Assembly: GCA_002375695.1 (NCBI GenBank)
Contig: DFMO01000006.1
Span: 248,001 to 312,000, forward strand
DNA from: Flavobacteriaceae bacterium UBA3591
Lineage (GTDB): Bacteria; Bacteroidota; Bacteroidia; Flavobacteriales; Flavobacteriaceae
DNA length: 64,000 bases
Direction: 5' to 3'
Both the position numbers and the translations under genes were made by a program. Below are positions 1 to 8,016 of the stretch, piece by piece (position 1 is the first letter of the stretch; each line of letters begins with the position of its first letter). Below the pieces are notes generated by a model, which had not been told where the DNA came from, did no database searches, and worked only from the letters and a program-made list of their open reading frames with translations.

Positions 1-1
1 A

Positions 2-1729
2 TCGCAAGGTTTTGGCAGTACCGGCTCGCGTGGCACCGAAACCGAATATTTAGAGCTTTTAAAAGGAAGCAAACCTTTAGATAATAATTTATTTGAAGGC
101 ATTAACACTAGTTGGTCTCGCCTTGAAGGTGGCGCTGAAATTGGCAACATATTAAATCGGTTAGAAGAAAATTTCGACTTTAAAAACCCTTCGGCCGTTT
201 TGCCGCAATTGCTACAAGCGTATCCGCTAATTGCAAAATTAAAAGACAGTCACTGGCGAAATATTAAACTAGAGCAATTAAAGCAACTAATTTTAGATTG
301 TGGCGGTATATTTTTGGAAGCTGTTTCCGAAGCAAATTCAATAAACCCAAACGATAGTTTTAAGGTAAATATTGAAGCCGTAAACCGTGGAAATACTGAA
401 AACATTGTTTTAAACGAAGTGAAAAATTCTGAAGGAAAAACGCTGTGGAATTCTTCCGAAAAACTGAACTATAACGAAAAGAAAAACCTTGAAGTAACGT
501 TTCAGGCAAAAGCCGAAACACCTTTGTATTCTTCGCCATATTGGTTAAACGAAAAAGGTAGTTTAGGGATGTACGCCGCACCCGAGCCGTTGGTGGGACT
601 GCCAGAAACGCCAGCTTTGGCACAAGTAACGTTCAATTTACAGTTTGGAAATATTACCATTCCGTTTACAAAAAACATCATTTATAAATTTAACGATCCC
701 GTAAAAGGCGAAGTTTATCGTCCGCTGCAAATACTTCCCGAAGTTACGGCTTCAATCCCCGAAAAAGTTATTATTTTTTCAACCAATGAAGCTAAAAACG
801 TTTCGGTAACTGTTCGTGCTGGAAAGGATAATATTTCGGGAAAAGTAAGTTTGCAACACCCCAAAGGTTGGAAAATAGAACCTGCGCAACAAGCATTTGA
901 GCTTAGTAGAAATGGCGAAAGTAAAACCTTTCAATTTACGGTTACCCCGCCAAAAGGGCAAAGCGAAGGGTATCTAAAAACTTTGGTAACGGCTGGCGGC
1001 AAAACGTTTAACAAAGAGCTGGCAATAATTGATTACAACCATATTCCGTATCAAAGTGTATTGTTACCTTCGGAAGCTAAGGTTGCAAAAATTGAAATTG
1101 CGAAAAAAGGGAAAAATATTGGGTATATTATCGGGGCTGGCGATGCTATTCCTGAGAGTTTAAAACAAATTGGTTACGAAGTTACAACCCTAACCCCCGA
1201 GAATATTTCGGCTAAAAACCTACAACAATTTGATGCCGTAGTTATGGGAATTAGAGCGTATAACACTGTTGAAAGTCTTGCTTTTGTACAACCTATTTTA
1301 AATAAATATGTGGAAAATGGGGGGACGATAATTGCGCAATACAACACCAGTCGCGGCCTGGTTTCAGAAAATATTGCGCCCTATAATTTAAAACTATCGC
1401 GCGACCGTGTTACCGATGAGTCTTCGGCTGTTACAATGCTCGCGCCAAATCACGCTGTTTTAAACACACCAAACAAAATTACCCAAGCCGATTTTAACGG
1501 TTGGGTGCAAGAACGCGGCTTGTATTTTCCAAACGAATGGGCAGATGAATTTACCCCAGTTTTAGGAATGAACGACAAAGGCGAACCGCAAACAAAGGGT
1601 TCATTACTGGTAGCCAAATACGGCGAAGGACACTATATTTACACCGGTTTAAGCTTTTTTCGTCAACTACCGGCGGGCGTATCGGGTGCTTATAGACTGT
1701 TTGCAAATATGTTATCGATAGGAAAATAA
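2..1729 (+). CDS. PIG-L family deacetylase, C-terminal part (5' end outside window)
   Basis: The frame is open from base 2 with no in-frame ATG near the first bases, so this is the 3' part (575 residues visible) of a longer gene that begins before the window. The first visible residues (GFGSTGSRGTETEYLELLKG and the following SWSRLEGGAEIG) match the central part of flavobacterial PIG-L/LmbE-type deacetylases of about 800 residues. The catalytic N-terminal domain with its zinc-binding motif is therefore off the left edge. Downstream lies an immunoglobulin-like NEW3-type segment (around VTVRAGKDNISGKV), then a glutamine-amidotransferase-like Rossmann segment (GYIIGAGDAIPESLKQIGYE), which ends the protein. 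The family removes N-acetyl groups from amino sugars. The neighbouring symporter suggests a role in sugar-derivative use, which is inference. Confidence 0.8.
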   Translation, partial: SQGFGSTGSRGTETEYLELLKGSKPLDNNLFEGINTSWSRLEGGAEIGNILNRLEENFDFKNPSAVLPQLLQAYPLIAKLKDSHWRNIKLEQLKQLILDCGGIFLEAVSEANSINPNDSFKVNIEAVNRGNTENIVLNEVKNSEGKTLWNSSEKLNYNEKKNLEVTFQAKAETPLYSSPYWLNEKGSLGMYAAPEPLVGLPETPALAQVTFNLQFGNITIPFTKNIIYKFNDPVKGEVYRPLQILPEVTASIPEKVIIFSTNEAKNVSVTVRAGKDNISGKVSLQHPKGWKIEPAQQAFELSRNGESKTFQFTVTPPKGQSEGYLKTLVTAGGKTFNKELAIIDYNHIPYQSVLLPSEAKVAKIEIAKKGKNIGYIIGAGDAIPESLKQIGYEVTTLTPENISAKNLQQFDAVVMGIRAYNTVESLAFVQPILNKYVENGGTIIAQYNTSRGLVSENIAPYNLKLSRDRVTDESSAVTMLAPNHAVLNTPNKITQADFNGWVQERGLYFPNEWADEFTPVLGMNDKGEPQTKGSLLVAKYGEGHYIYTGLSFFRQLPAGVSGAYRLFANMLSIGK

Positions 1730-1740
1730 AATTAAAAATC

Positions 1741-1851
1741 GTGGCCGAAAAAAAACAAAAATATACTTGGAAATGGAGCTACACCTTGGTGTTGCTAATG
1801 AATGCTGTTTATATCTATCTGTTTTATCTACTAATGCAAAATTTCGCCTAA
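1741..1851 (+). CDS. Single-pass membrane microprotein upstream of the symporter
   Basis: A 36-codon reading frame starts with GTG eleven bases after the deacetylase stop. Its TAA ends one base before the symporter ATG, so the three genes are packed as one operon. The product has a basic N-terminus (AEKKQKYTWKW) followed by one hydrophobic helix (about residues 13-33, YTLVLLMNAVYIYLFYLL). It would be an inner-membrane protein with a cytoplasmic positive tail, perhaps a small accessory subunit of the transporter. It is too short to recognise by family. Support comes from exact gap filling, a plausible membrane helix and stop/start abutment; the GTG start is less certain. Confidence 0.55.
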   Translation: MAEKKQKYTWKWSYTLVLLMNAVYIYLFYLLMQNFA

Positions 1852-3549
1852 ATGCAACAGATTGATTGGATAGTTTTAATTGGAACCCTTCTTTTTATAG
1901 TGCTTTACGGCACTTGGAAATCGAGGCAACAAAAAGATGTGGGCGATTATTTAAAAGGCGGTAGCTCTGCGCATTGGTGGACAATTGGGTTAAGTGTTAT
2001 GGCAACTCAAGCCAGTGCCATTACCTTTCTTTCAACGCCAGGACAGGCATTTCACGACGGGATGGGCTTTGTACAATTTTACTTTGGACTGCCCATTGCC
2101 ATGGTAATTATTTGTTTGGTTTTTATTCCAATATACCACAAACTGAATGTTTATACGGCTTACGAATATTTAGAGAGTAGATTCGATAAAAAAACGAGAA
2201 CCCTTACGGCTATACTGTTTTTAATACAACGCGGCTTGGCCTGCGGAATTACGATTTTTGCACCTTCTATTATCCTTTCGGCTGTTTTGGGTTGGAATTT
2301 AATTTACCTAAATATTATTATTGGGGTGCTGGTAATTATTTACACTGTAAGCGGCGGCACCAAGGCGGTAAGCGTTACCCAAAAGCAACAAATGGCGGTA
2401 ATTTTCTTTGGGATGTTTATAGCGTTTCTTTTAATTTTAAACTACCTCCCCCTCGACATTACTTTTACTAAAGCTCTCGAAATTGCAGGTGCAAATGGTA
2501 AAATGGACATCCTCGATTTTTCATTCGATTTTGATAATCGTTATACGTTTTGGAGCGGCATTATTGGCGGTTCGTTTTTGGCCCTTTCCTACTTTGGTAC
2601 AGACCAAAGCCAAGTGCAACGCTATTTATCGGGGCGCAGTGTAAAGCAGAGCCAGATGGGGTTAATTATGAACGGCCTGCTAAAAGTACCTATGCAGTTT
2701 TTTATTTTACTGGTAGGAATTATGGTTTTTGTTTTTTATCAGTTTAACAGCTCGCCTCTTCATTTTAATCCGGCTGCAGTAAACGATGTAAAAGCTTCGG
2801 AATACGCCGGGGAATACAAGGCATTAGAAACGCAAAAAGAAGCGATAGACCGGCAATTGGCGAACGCTCAAATTAGTTATTCAAAAGCGACTTCAGCTTT
2901 AGAAAAGCAGCAATACGCCAAAGAAATAAAGCAATTAAATACTTCGGAAGAACAATTAAGAGCCCAATCGGTAGCGGTGATAAAAAAGGCAAACCCCAAT
3001 GCCGAAACCAACGATAAAGACTATGTTTTTATACATTTTATCCTCACCAATTTACCACGCGGATTAATTGGGTTATTGCTTGCCGTAATTTTAAGTGCGG
3101 CTATGTCTTCTACCGCTTCAGAGCTCAACGCTTTGGGCAGTACAACCACCATAGACCTTTACAAACGCAATGTTCCCGGCAAACGCGAAAAACACTATGT
3201 AGCAGCCTCGAGAGGCTTTACTTTGTTGTGGGGTATTTTGGCTATTTTGGTAGCCTGTACAGCCCATTTGTTTGATAATTTAATTCAGCTTGTAAATATT
3301 ATTGGATCTATTTTCTACGGAAATGTTTTAGGGATATTCCTACTCGCCTTTTTTATAAAGTTTGTACGTAGTAAAGCCGTTTTTATAGCCGCTTTAATAA
3401 CACAGCTTATAATAATTTATATTTGGTATATAGACCTTATGCCCTATTTATGGCTTAATTTGGTAGGTTGTGTATTGGTTATGACCATTGCGATTATAAT
3501 ACAATTTATTACTCCCAAACCAAAAGATACGGTAGCGCAACTACAATAA
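1852..3549 (+). CDS. Sodium:solute symporter (SSS family)
   Basis: This 565-residue inner-membrane protein has the SSS fold. The N-terminal helix is followed by the family signature region around GLSVMATQASAITFLSTPGQ, and the sodium-site helix AAMSSTASELNALGSTTT lies near residue 420. About 13 hydrophobic segments are visible. It would import an organic solute with Na+. The substrate is unknown; the preceding PIG-L deacetylase gene makes an amino sugar or related compound plausible. Unusual for the family is a charged, helical insert at about residues 310-385 (KALETQKEAIDRQLANAQ and following) between two membrane helices, which makes it longer than typical ~480-residue members. The start directly abuts the stop of the microprotein. 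Confidence 0.9.
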   Translation: MQQIDWIVLIGTLLFIVLYGTWKSRQQKDVGDYLKGGSSAHWWTIGLSVMATQASAITFLSTPGQAFHDGMGFVQFYFGLPIAMVIICLVFIPIYHKLNVYTAYEYLESRFDKKTRTLTAILFLIQRGLACGITIFAPSIILSAVLGWNLIYLNIIIGVLVIIYTVSGGTKAVSVTQKQQMAVIFFGMFIAFLLILNYLPLDITFTKALEIAGANGKMDILDFSFDFDNRYTFWSGIIGGSFLALSYFGTDQSQVQRYLSGRSVKQSQMGLIMNGLLKVPMQFFILLVGIMVFVFYQFNSSPLHFNPAAVNDVKASEYAGEYKALETQKEAIDRQLANAQISYSKATSALEKQQYAKEIKQLNTSEEQLRAQSVAVIKKANPNAETNDKDYVFIHFILTNLPRGLIGLLLAVILSAAMSSTASELNALGSTTTIDLYKRNVPGKREKHYVAASRGFTLLWGILAILVACTAHLFDNLIQLVNIIGSIFYGNVLGIFLLAFFIKFVRSKAVFIAALITQLIIIYIWYIDLMPYLWLNLVGCVLVMTIAIIIQFITPKPKDTVAQLQ

Positions 3550-3550
3550 A

Positions 3551-3630
3551 TTTTATTTTTTCATAAAATAATATATCTTTAAACACTCTCCCCGCTAAAA
3601 GTTTAAATAAGATTTACATTTTACAATACG
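3551..3630 (+). repeat. Leader repeat, copy A
   Basis: This ~80-bp segment begins just after the symporter stop codon and is similar along its length to 7891-7966. The shared core is ATATCTTTAAAC(A/T)CTCTCCCCG, with flanking similarity on both sides (TTTTATT...TTCA.TAAAAT before, and AAGNTTNACATTTTA-like after). Each copy lies upstream of an accessory gene. TATCTTTA resembles the Bacteroidota -7 box TAnnTTTG, so it may carry a promoter. Alternatively it marks the left border of an inserted unit. Confidence 0.6.
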
Positions 3631-3691
3631 GTAAAACGGCATTTTTTGTTGTTGTATTACGTGTTGGCATTCATTGTAAAAAACGACCAAA

Positions 3692-5581
3692 ATGGAAGAA
3701 ATCTACCAAATAATAGTTGAATATAAGAACCTGCATCCGTTGAGATTTTGGACAGGAATTACATTGACATTGGTCGGATTAGGTTTGATATTTACATTCC
3801 TCAGAAAGAGAAGAAAAAGTGATAATCCAAAGAATAGTACCACTAAACCTACCTTAAAAACTGATTCACCAAAGACAAGCCAAACTTTAACTGTTAAGCC
3901 AAAAAAATCAAAATCAAGTTTAGATAAAGCACCTAAAACAATTCGAAAAGATTACGATTCGACTTCAAAAAATATAATACCGCCAACAGAAGTTAAAGAA
4001 CCCACGGCTACCTATGAGCCTCCCGTAATACAAAAACCAATTCCGAAACCTAAAATTGAAGTTTCAAGACCAAAGCCTAAACCAAAAGAAGATTTACCGC
4101 AAGCAAAAGCCGAGACTGAGAAGTCAAAAAATGAAATTCTGAAAGTTAATTATACATCTTCTAAATCAGAGCAGACGGACGTATATCCAATTTTCAGATA
4201 CCCCAAAAAAAATACTGTCGTAAGATCTTATCGTGTTGGAACTACAAAACGAAGGGGATTTAAAGAAGAAGTATTTCAAAGAGCAATTGAAGCAGTTTTT
4301 GGTAATCATTTTATCATTTCAGGAGAACTTAGAATTAATACAGGAAAAGACACAAGACCTTTTGAGCCAGATATTGCAATTATTGGTAAGAAAAATGATT
4401 GTCTGCGTATAGATATTGAAATTGATGAACCATACGCAGGAATAACGAGACAACCAACCCATTGCAAAGGTGATGATACTATGCGGGACATCTATTTTGT
4501 AGATAGGGGTTGGATTGTTATTAGGTTTTCAGAATATCAGGTACATATGTATGAAAAGCAATGCTTAAGATTTATTTCAGACGTAATAAAGGCAGTTTCC
4601 TCAACCTATAGCATTCCTGAATCACTAGCAAGACTTCAGCCAACCAAAGATGAAAAGCTTTGGGATGTTGTGCAGGCTCAGAAATGGGAAAAAGCCAAAT
4701 ACCGAGAAGAATATTTAAATCACGAATTTCGAGCTATTGAAGAAAGACAGGAGACAATTGAACGTGATTTTAATGAACAAGAACAGAATGAAGAGAAATT
4801 AGTCAAACCAACTTCAATTGGAATTGTAGACAAAACAACATCTGTTGGATTCAATCGGGTTAACGCACATCCGAGAGACAAAAGAATAGAGTTTTATCCT
4901 GAACCTCACATTTACACCATTGATAAAACCCCAGCACCGTCTGCCAGTACTATAATCTCAAAGTTTTTTCCTGAATTTGATTCGTATGGAAAGGCATCAT
5001 CTTTAAGGCCCAGTAATCCTCTTTATGGATTACCTGTAGACGAAATAGTTGAAACTTGGAATGCTCGTGGAATGGAAGCTGCCAATAAAGGAACTTTTCT
5101 ACACGAACAAATCGAGAAATACTATTTAGGTGAAAGTTATCAAAGAACCGAAGAGTTTCATTTATTTGAACAATTCGTTTCCGACCACCAAGAAATAAAA
5201 CCATACAGAAGTGAATGGCGAGTTTTTGATGACGAACACCATATCGCAGGCACTATTGACCTAATTTCAAAGAATGGCTTGGGCTATGATATTTATGATT
5301 GGAAAAGAAGTAAAAAGGTTGTTGATACGTATAGTGGTGAGCCAATAACAATTGATACTTGGGGCAATAAGGGCGTTGGTCAACTAAGAGATATTGACGA
5401 CACCAGTTTCAATAGATACTGCCTTCAGCAAAGTTTGTACAGATACATTTTAGAAAAAAATTACAACCTGAAAATATCGAATATGTTCTTGGTTGTTTTG
5501 TATCCTGACAATGATAGATATTACAAGGTTCCAGTTCCATATCAAAAGGACAGAGCAGAGTATATTTTAAGGACACTTTAA
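3692..5581 (+). CDS. Membrane-anchored protein with two PD-(D/E)XK nuclease domains
   Basis: The 629-residue product has one N-terminal transmembrane helix (about 18-36) followed by a Lys/Arg patch. A low-complexity K/P/S/T linker (about 40-165) comes next. The first nuclease-like domain (about 178-302) carries PDIAII (D227), IEIDEP (E243, D245) and RDIYFVDRGWIVIRFSE, a pattern seen in DUF559/Vsr-like proteins. A helical, Glu-rich connector (about 320-370) follows. The second domain (about 398-629) has the RecB/MGME1-like motif order: His471 in GTFLHEQIE, Glu508, Asp523 in GTIDL, D536-W-K538 and QQSLYRY (580-585). Two different nuclease folds in one membrane-tethered chain is unusual. Its function is unknown; DNA restriction or defence is an inference from motifs and from the accessory setting. 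Confidence 0.75.
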   Translation: MEEIYQIIVEYKNLHPLRFWTGITLTLVGLGLIFTFLRKRRKSDNPKNSTTKPTLKTDSPKTSQTLTVKPKKSKSSLDKAPKTIRKDYDSTSKNIIPPTEVKEPTATYEPPVIQKPIPKPKIEVSRPKPKPKEDLPQAKAETEKSKNEILKVNYTSSKSEQTDVYPIFRYPKKNTVVRSYRVGTTKRRGFKEEVFQRAIEAVFGNHFIISGELRINTGKDTRPFEPDIAIIGKKNDCLRIDIEIDEPYAGITRQPTHCKGDDTMRDIYFVDRGWIVIRFSEYQVHMYEKQCLRFISDVIKAVSSTYSIPESLARLQPTKDEKLWDVVQAQKWEKAKYREEYLNHEFRAIEERQETIERDFNEQEQNEEKLVKPTSIGIVDKTTSVGFNRVNAHPRDKRIEFYPEPHIYTIDKTPAPSASTIISKFFPEFDSYGKASSLRPSNPLYGLPVDEIVETWNARGMEAANKGTFLHEQIEKYYLGESYQRTEEFHLFEQFVSDHQEIKPYRSEWRVFDDEHHIAGTIDLISKNGLGYDIYDWKRSKKVVDTYSGEPITIDTWGNKGVGQLRDIDDTSFNRYCLQQSLYRYILEKNYNLKISNMFLVVLYPDNDRYYKVPVPYQKDRAEYILRTL

Positions 5582-5597
5582 AAAAAACAACGAAATG

Positions 5598-5735
5598 CCA
5601 ACATTGGCTATACGTAATGCGGGCGGAAGTGCTGATATGAAAGTAATTACATTAAATAAACTAACTGCTAAACGGAAAGTGAAGTGCCTTGAAATCCCGC
5701 ACTACGCATAGCCGAGACCGTTGCTGCAATGTTTG
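5598..5735. repeat. Asymmetric imperfect inverted repeat between nuclease and kinase genes
   Basis: The inner arms are 5606-5623 (GGCTATACGTAATGCGGG) and 5696-5713 (CCCGCACTACGCATAGCC), pairing at 16 of 18 positions around a 72-nt spacer. The outer arms are 5598-5605 (CCAACATT) and 5728-5735 (AATGTTTG), pairing at 7 of 8. On the right side 14 unpaired bases (5714-5727) separate outer from inner arm, while the left side has none. The resulting hairpin has a one-sided bulge, in general shape like integron attC sites, although the canonical RYYYAAC/GTTRRRY core sites are absent. The left arm words ATGCCAACA and CGTAAT also occur inverted at 3656-3673, on the other side of the nuclease gene. Confidence 0.7.
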
Positions 5736-5752
5736 AGAAACTTTAGATTTGT

Positions 5753-7165
5753 ATGAAACTGAATTGGAAAAATAAGAAATTAATTGGAAAAGGAGGGAAT
5801 GGTAAGGTCTACAGAATTGAAGATGCAGAAGGTAAAACTTATGCAGTAAAAGTACTAACTCGAGCCAAAAACAACAAAGCCTATCAGAGATTTAAAGATG
5901 AAGTCAAGATTTTAAAACAATTGGGAGATTCACCAGGTGTAATAAAAGTTTTTAAATATAATCTACCCGATAATATTTCTGAAAAAAATCGTCCTTATTA
6001 TGTTATGCCTCTGGCGAAAACACTGGAGGAATATCTTTGGTCCAAAACTTACACTCAATTTTATAGTATCGTATTAAAGCTTGCCGAAACCCTTGTTCAG
6101 CTTCACGAATTAGATATTACTCATAGAGACATTAAGCCTGATAATATATTAATTGTAGATAGCCTACCTGTTTTTTCCGATTTCGGACTTGCTCATTTTC
6201 CTAAAAAGAAAAAAGTATCTAATTTAAAAGAAAGAATTGGTGCGGTTTGGACAATTGCCCCGGAGATGAAGCGAATTTCTTCCACAGCCCAATTCAAAAA
6301 AGCAGATGTCTATTCGTTTGCAAAAACATTATGGATTCTAATAACAAAAGAAAAACTTGGTTTCGAAGGTCAATATGTTTTAAAAAGCTCTATTTCCATT
6401 GATAATTTTGTCGATTTAAAAATTAATAATCATTATGGATCATTTGGTGAATGGAGATATGAATCACTTGTTCTTTTAGAATCTTTATTTATTGATGCAA
6501 CAGATAATGATCCAAATAATCGACCTGACGCGTACGACTTCGCGTCTAGGCTAACCACTTGGTATAATACTAGTTCCGTTTTTGCAAAAAGAAATAATTA
6601 CGAATGGGAACATTGTCTGACGAGAATTTTTCCTGTTTCAATTCCTGAAAGCTCTTCGTGGACGAATTTAAAGGAAGTTAACAATATTCTCAAACTAATA
6701 TCAAAAGAATACGATCAGTTAAATTATGCTTTTTTACCCGAACACGGAGGAATAGATATTACCGATATTAAATTAGCTCAAGAGGAGAATTGTTTAATTA
6801 TTAATGATTATTATATAGTTAGACCTAAAAAACTAACTTTTGAATCATTGGGCAACTTGGACTTTAGTTATTTCTATCTTGAGTTGGCGGAATTAAAAGC
6901 AATTAAGGAGAACCAAGAAAATAATGTAAGAGAGACTCTTTATATAGAGAAAAATGATGAATACTCAGAAATGGATACAATATTAAATAAAAGAGTCCAA
7001 AGATATTTAAGAGGTTCAGTTATTATAACGCGAAAAACTTCAATTCTAAATAAGATTCGAGGAGATTTTGATGGTCATCTGGGAGTACACCATAATAAAT
7101 CGCCAGATCAATATAAATCTATGATTAAAAGATTACTTAGAGTCTTTAAAAACACTGGCAACTGA
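5753..7165 (+). CDS. Ser/Thr protein kinase with C-terminal extension
   Basis: This is a 470-residue cytosolic protein. Residues 1-270 form a Hanks-type kinase domain with the glycine loop GKGGNGKVY (12-20), ATP-anchoring Lys33 in YAVKVL, catalytic HRDIKPDN (124-131), DFG (143-145) and APE (169-171). All catalytic residues are present and it is an RD kinase, so activity is likely. Residues about 280-470 match no domain I recognise. There is no membrane helix and no PASTA repeats, unlike housekeeping PknB kinases. It lies between two repeat regions in the accessory island, 171 bases after the double nuclease. Similar stand-alone kinases occur in phage defence loci, but a defence role here is inferred only from neighbours. 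Confidence 0.85.
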   Translation: MKLNWKNKKLIGKGGNGKVYRIEDAEGKTYAVKVLTRAKNNKAYQRFKDEVKILKQLGDSPGVIKVFKYNLPDNISEKNRPYYVMPLAKTLEEYLWSKTYTQFYSIVLKLAETLVQLHELDITHRDIKPDNILIVDSLPVFSDFGLAHFPKKKKVSNLKERIGAVWTIAPEMKRISSTAQFKKADVYSFAKTLWILITKEKLGFEGQYVLKSSISIDNFVDLKINNHYGSFGEWRYESLVLLESLFIDATDNDPNNRPDAYDFASRLTTWYNTSSVFAKRNNYEWEHCLTRIFPVSIPESSSWTNLKEVNNILKLISKEYDQLNYAFLPEHGGIDITDIKLAQEENCLIINDYYIVRPKKLTFESLGNLDFSYFYLELAELKAIKENQENNVRETLYIEKNDEYSEMDTILNKRVQRYLRGSVIITRKTSILNKIRGDFDGHLGVHHNKSPDQYKSMIKRLLRVFKNTGN

Positions 7166-7182
7166 CATCGTATATAAAAAAT

Positions 7183-7262
7183 AGTGGTTTAATTGCTTAA
7201 TCGAAAGTAGGTAAATATAAAAAAGTCTTTAATTAATCGAAAAGCTGGTGTTTAAAAAGAGC
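7183..7262 (+). repeat. Two degenerate copies of a CGAAAGTARGT-type repeat
   Basis: Copy 1 (7183-7217) reads AGTGGTTTAATTGCTTAATC followed by GAAAGTAGGT. Copy 2 (7225-7262) is weaker, with TTAATTAATCGAAAAGCTGG followed by TGTTTAAAAAG. A third, better preserved copy lies at 9533-9570 behind the GIY-YIG gene. Copies 1 and 3 share the exact core CGAAAGTA(A/G)GT and most bases on the 5' side. All copies follow accessory genes, so they look like trailing ends of inserted units. Confidence 0.5.
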
Positions 7263-7295
7263 TTCTATACACACCCTAAACCCTTTCAACCAATT

Positions 7296-7766
7296 ATGAA
7301 AAAAATGACGCAATACATTTTAAAAGAGAAACTCTTGTTTCCAATTATTTTTACATTAACGTGGGCTATTTTGCAAGTTGCAACTGGTCCAAATGATTGG
7401 AGTTTTAAAATAATTTGGGCATTAGTTTTATTTATAATAATTTCTCTATTCACATTTTCTAAAAATGACAATTATATTCAAAAACCTGTGATTGAAAATG
7501 AAACAATAAGCATTCAATATCAAGAGAATTTTTTGAAAGCCCAACCGAAAATATTTACTACTAATGCAAAATCGATAGAAAATTTTAAATTTTCGTCTTC
7601 GTCATTTTTAGGTCTTTCTTACTCAATTACAATTAATTTTATTGATGAATCCAATCTTTATGATAAAATTACTTTTCAAACCAATAATGAGACTTTTTTT
7701 ATCGATCTAATTTACCAATTAAAGGAGATTAAAACTAAGTCAAGTACCGCTAGCACAACCTCATAA
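7296..7766 (+). CDS. Small membrane protein of unknown function
   Basis: The product is 156 residues from ATG 7296. A longer frame from GTG 7248 exists, but its first 16 codons lie inside the degenerate repeat and lack hydrophobic or basic start features, so the ATG followed by KKMTQYILKEK is preferred. Two hydrophobic helices (about residues 13-30 and 38-55) form a hairpin, followed by a ~95-residue polar tail of alternating strands ending in a helix (FFIDLIYQLKEIKTK). Two helices plus a beta-rich tail recalls bacterial PH-like (YdbS-type) membrane proteins, but I see no diagnostic motif. A strong terminator follows at 7789. Confidence 0.65.
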   Translation: MKKMTQYILKEKLLFPIIFTLTWAILQVATGPNDWSFKIIWALVLFIIISLFTFSKNDNYIQKPVIENETISIQYQENFLKAQPKIFTTNAKSIENFKFSSSSFLGLSYSITINFIDESNLYDKITFQTNNETFFIDLIYQLKEIKTKSSTASTTS

Positions 7767-7788
7767 GTTTAAAAATCCGATTTTATAT

Positions 7789-7814
7789 AAGCCGCCTTGG
7801 GCGGCTTTATTTTT
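7789..7814 (+). terminator. Rho-independent terminator
   Basis: The perfect stem AAGCCGCC/GGCGGCTT with a three-base loop is followed by a T-rich tract (TATTTTTA). It closes the transcript of the small membrane protein gene. Confidence 0.85.
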
Positions 7815-7890
7815 ATAAAACATTGCGAATAGAATTAATAAGCACCCTTTAAAGTAGAAAAAACAAAAAGACACTCGAGTCCTTTTTAAG

Positions 7891-7966
7891 TTTTATTATT
7901 TCAGTAAAATCTATATCTTTAAACTCTCTCCCCGTTTTAAATTAAGTATAACATTTTAATGCACGT
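7891..7966 (+). repeat. Leader repeat, copy B
   Basis: This is the partner of 3551-3630, with the core ATATCTTTAAACTCTCTCCC and similarity before and after it. It is followed by a short hairpin at 7971-7989 (TAGCTAT, five-base loop, ATAGCTA) and then the start of the secreted protein gene at 8017. The position in front of a gene is the same as for copy A. Confidence 0.6.
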
Positions 7967-8016
7967 ATCATAGCTATCGCCAATAGCTATATATGGCATT
8001 GGTAATAATTTAAACG

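Noticed and set aside
200..1729. Start of the first gene at TTG 200
   Set aside because: The frame stays open to base 2 and the upstream residues match the deacetylase family, so the gene begins outside the window.
5598..5735. Canonical integron attC site
   Set aside because: The 7-bp core sequences RYYYAAC and GTTRRRY are not found at the expected ends, and no integrase gene is in the window.
7248..7295. N-terminal extension of the small membrane protein from GTG 7248
   Set aside because: The extension lies within a degenerate repeat; the ATG at 7296 gives a better start.
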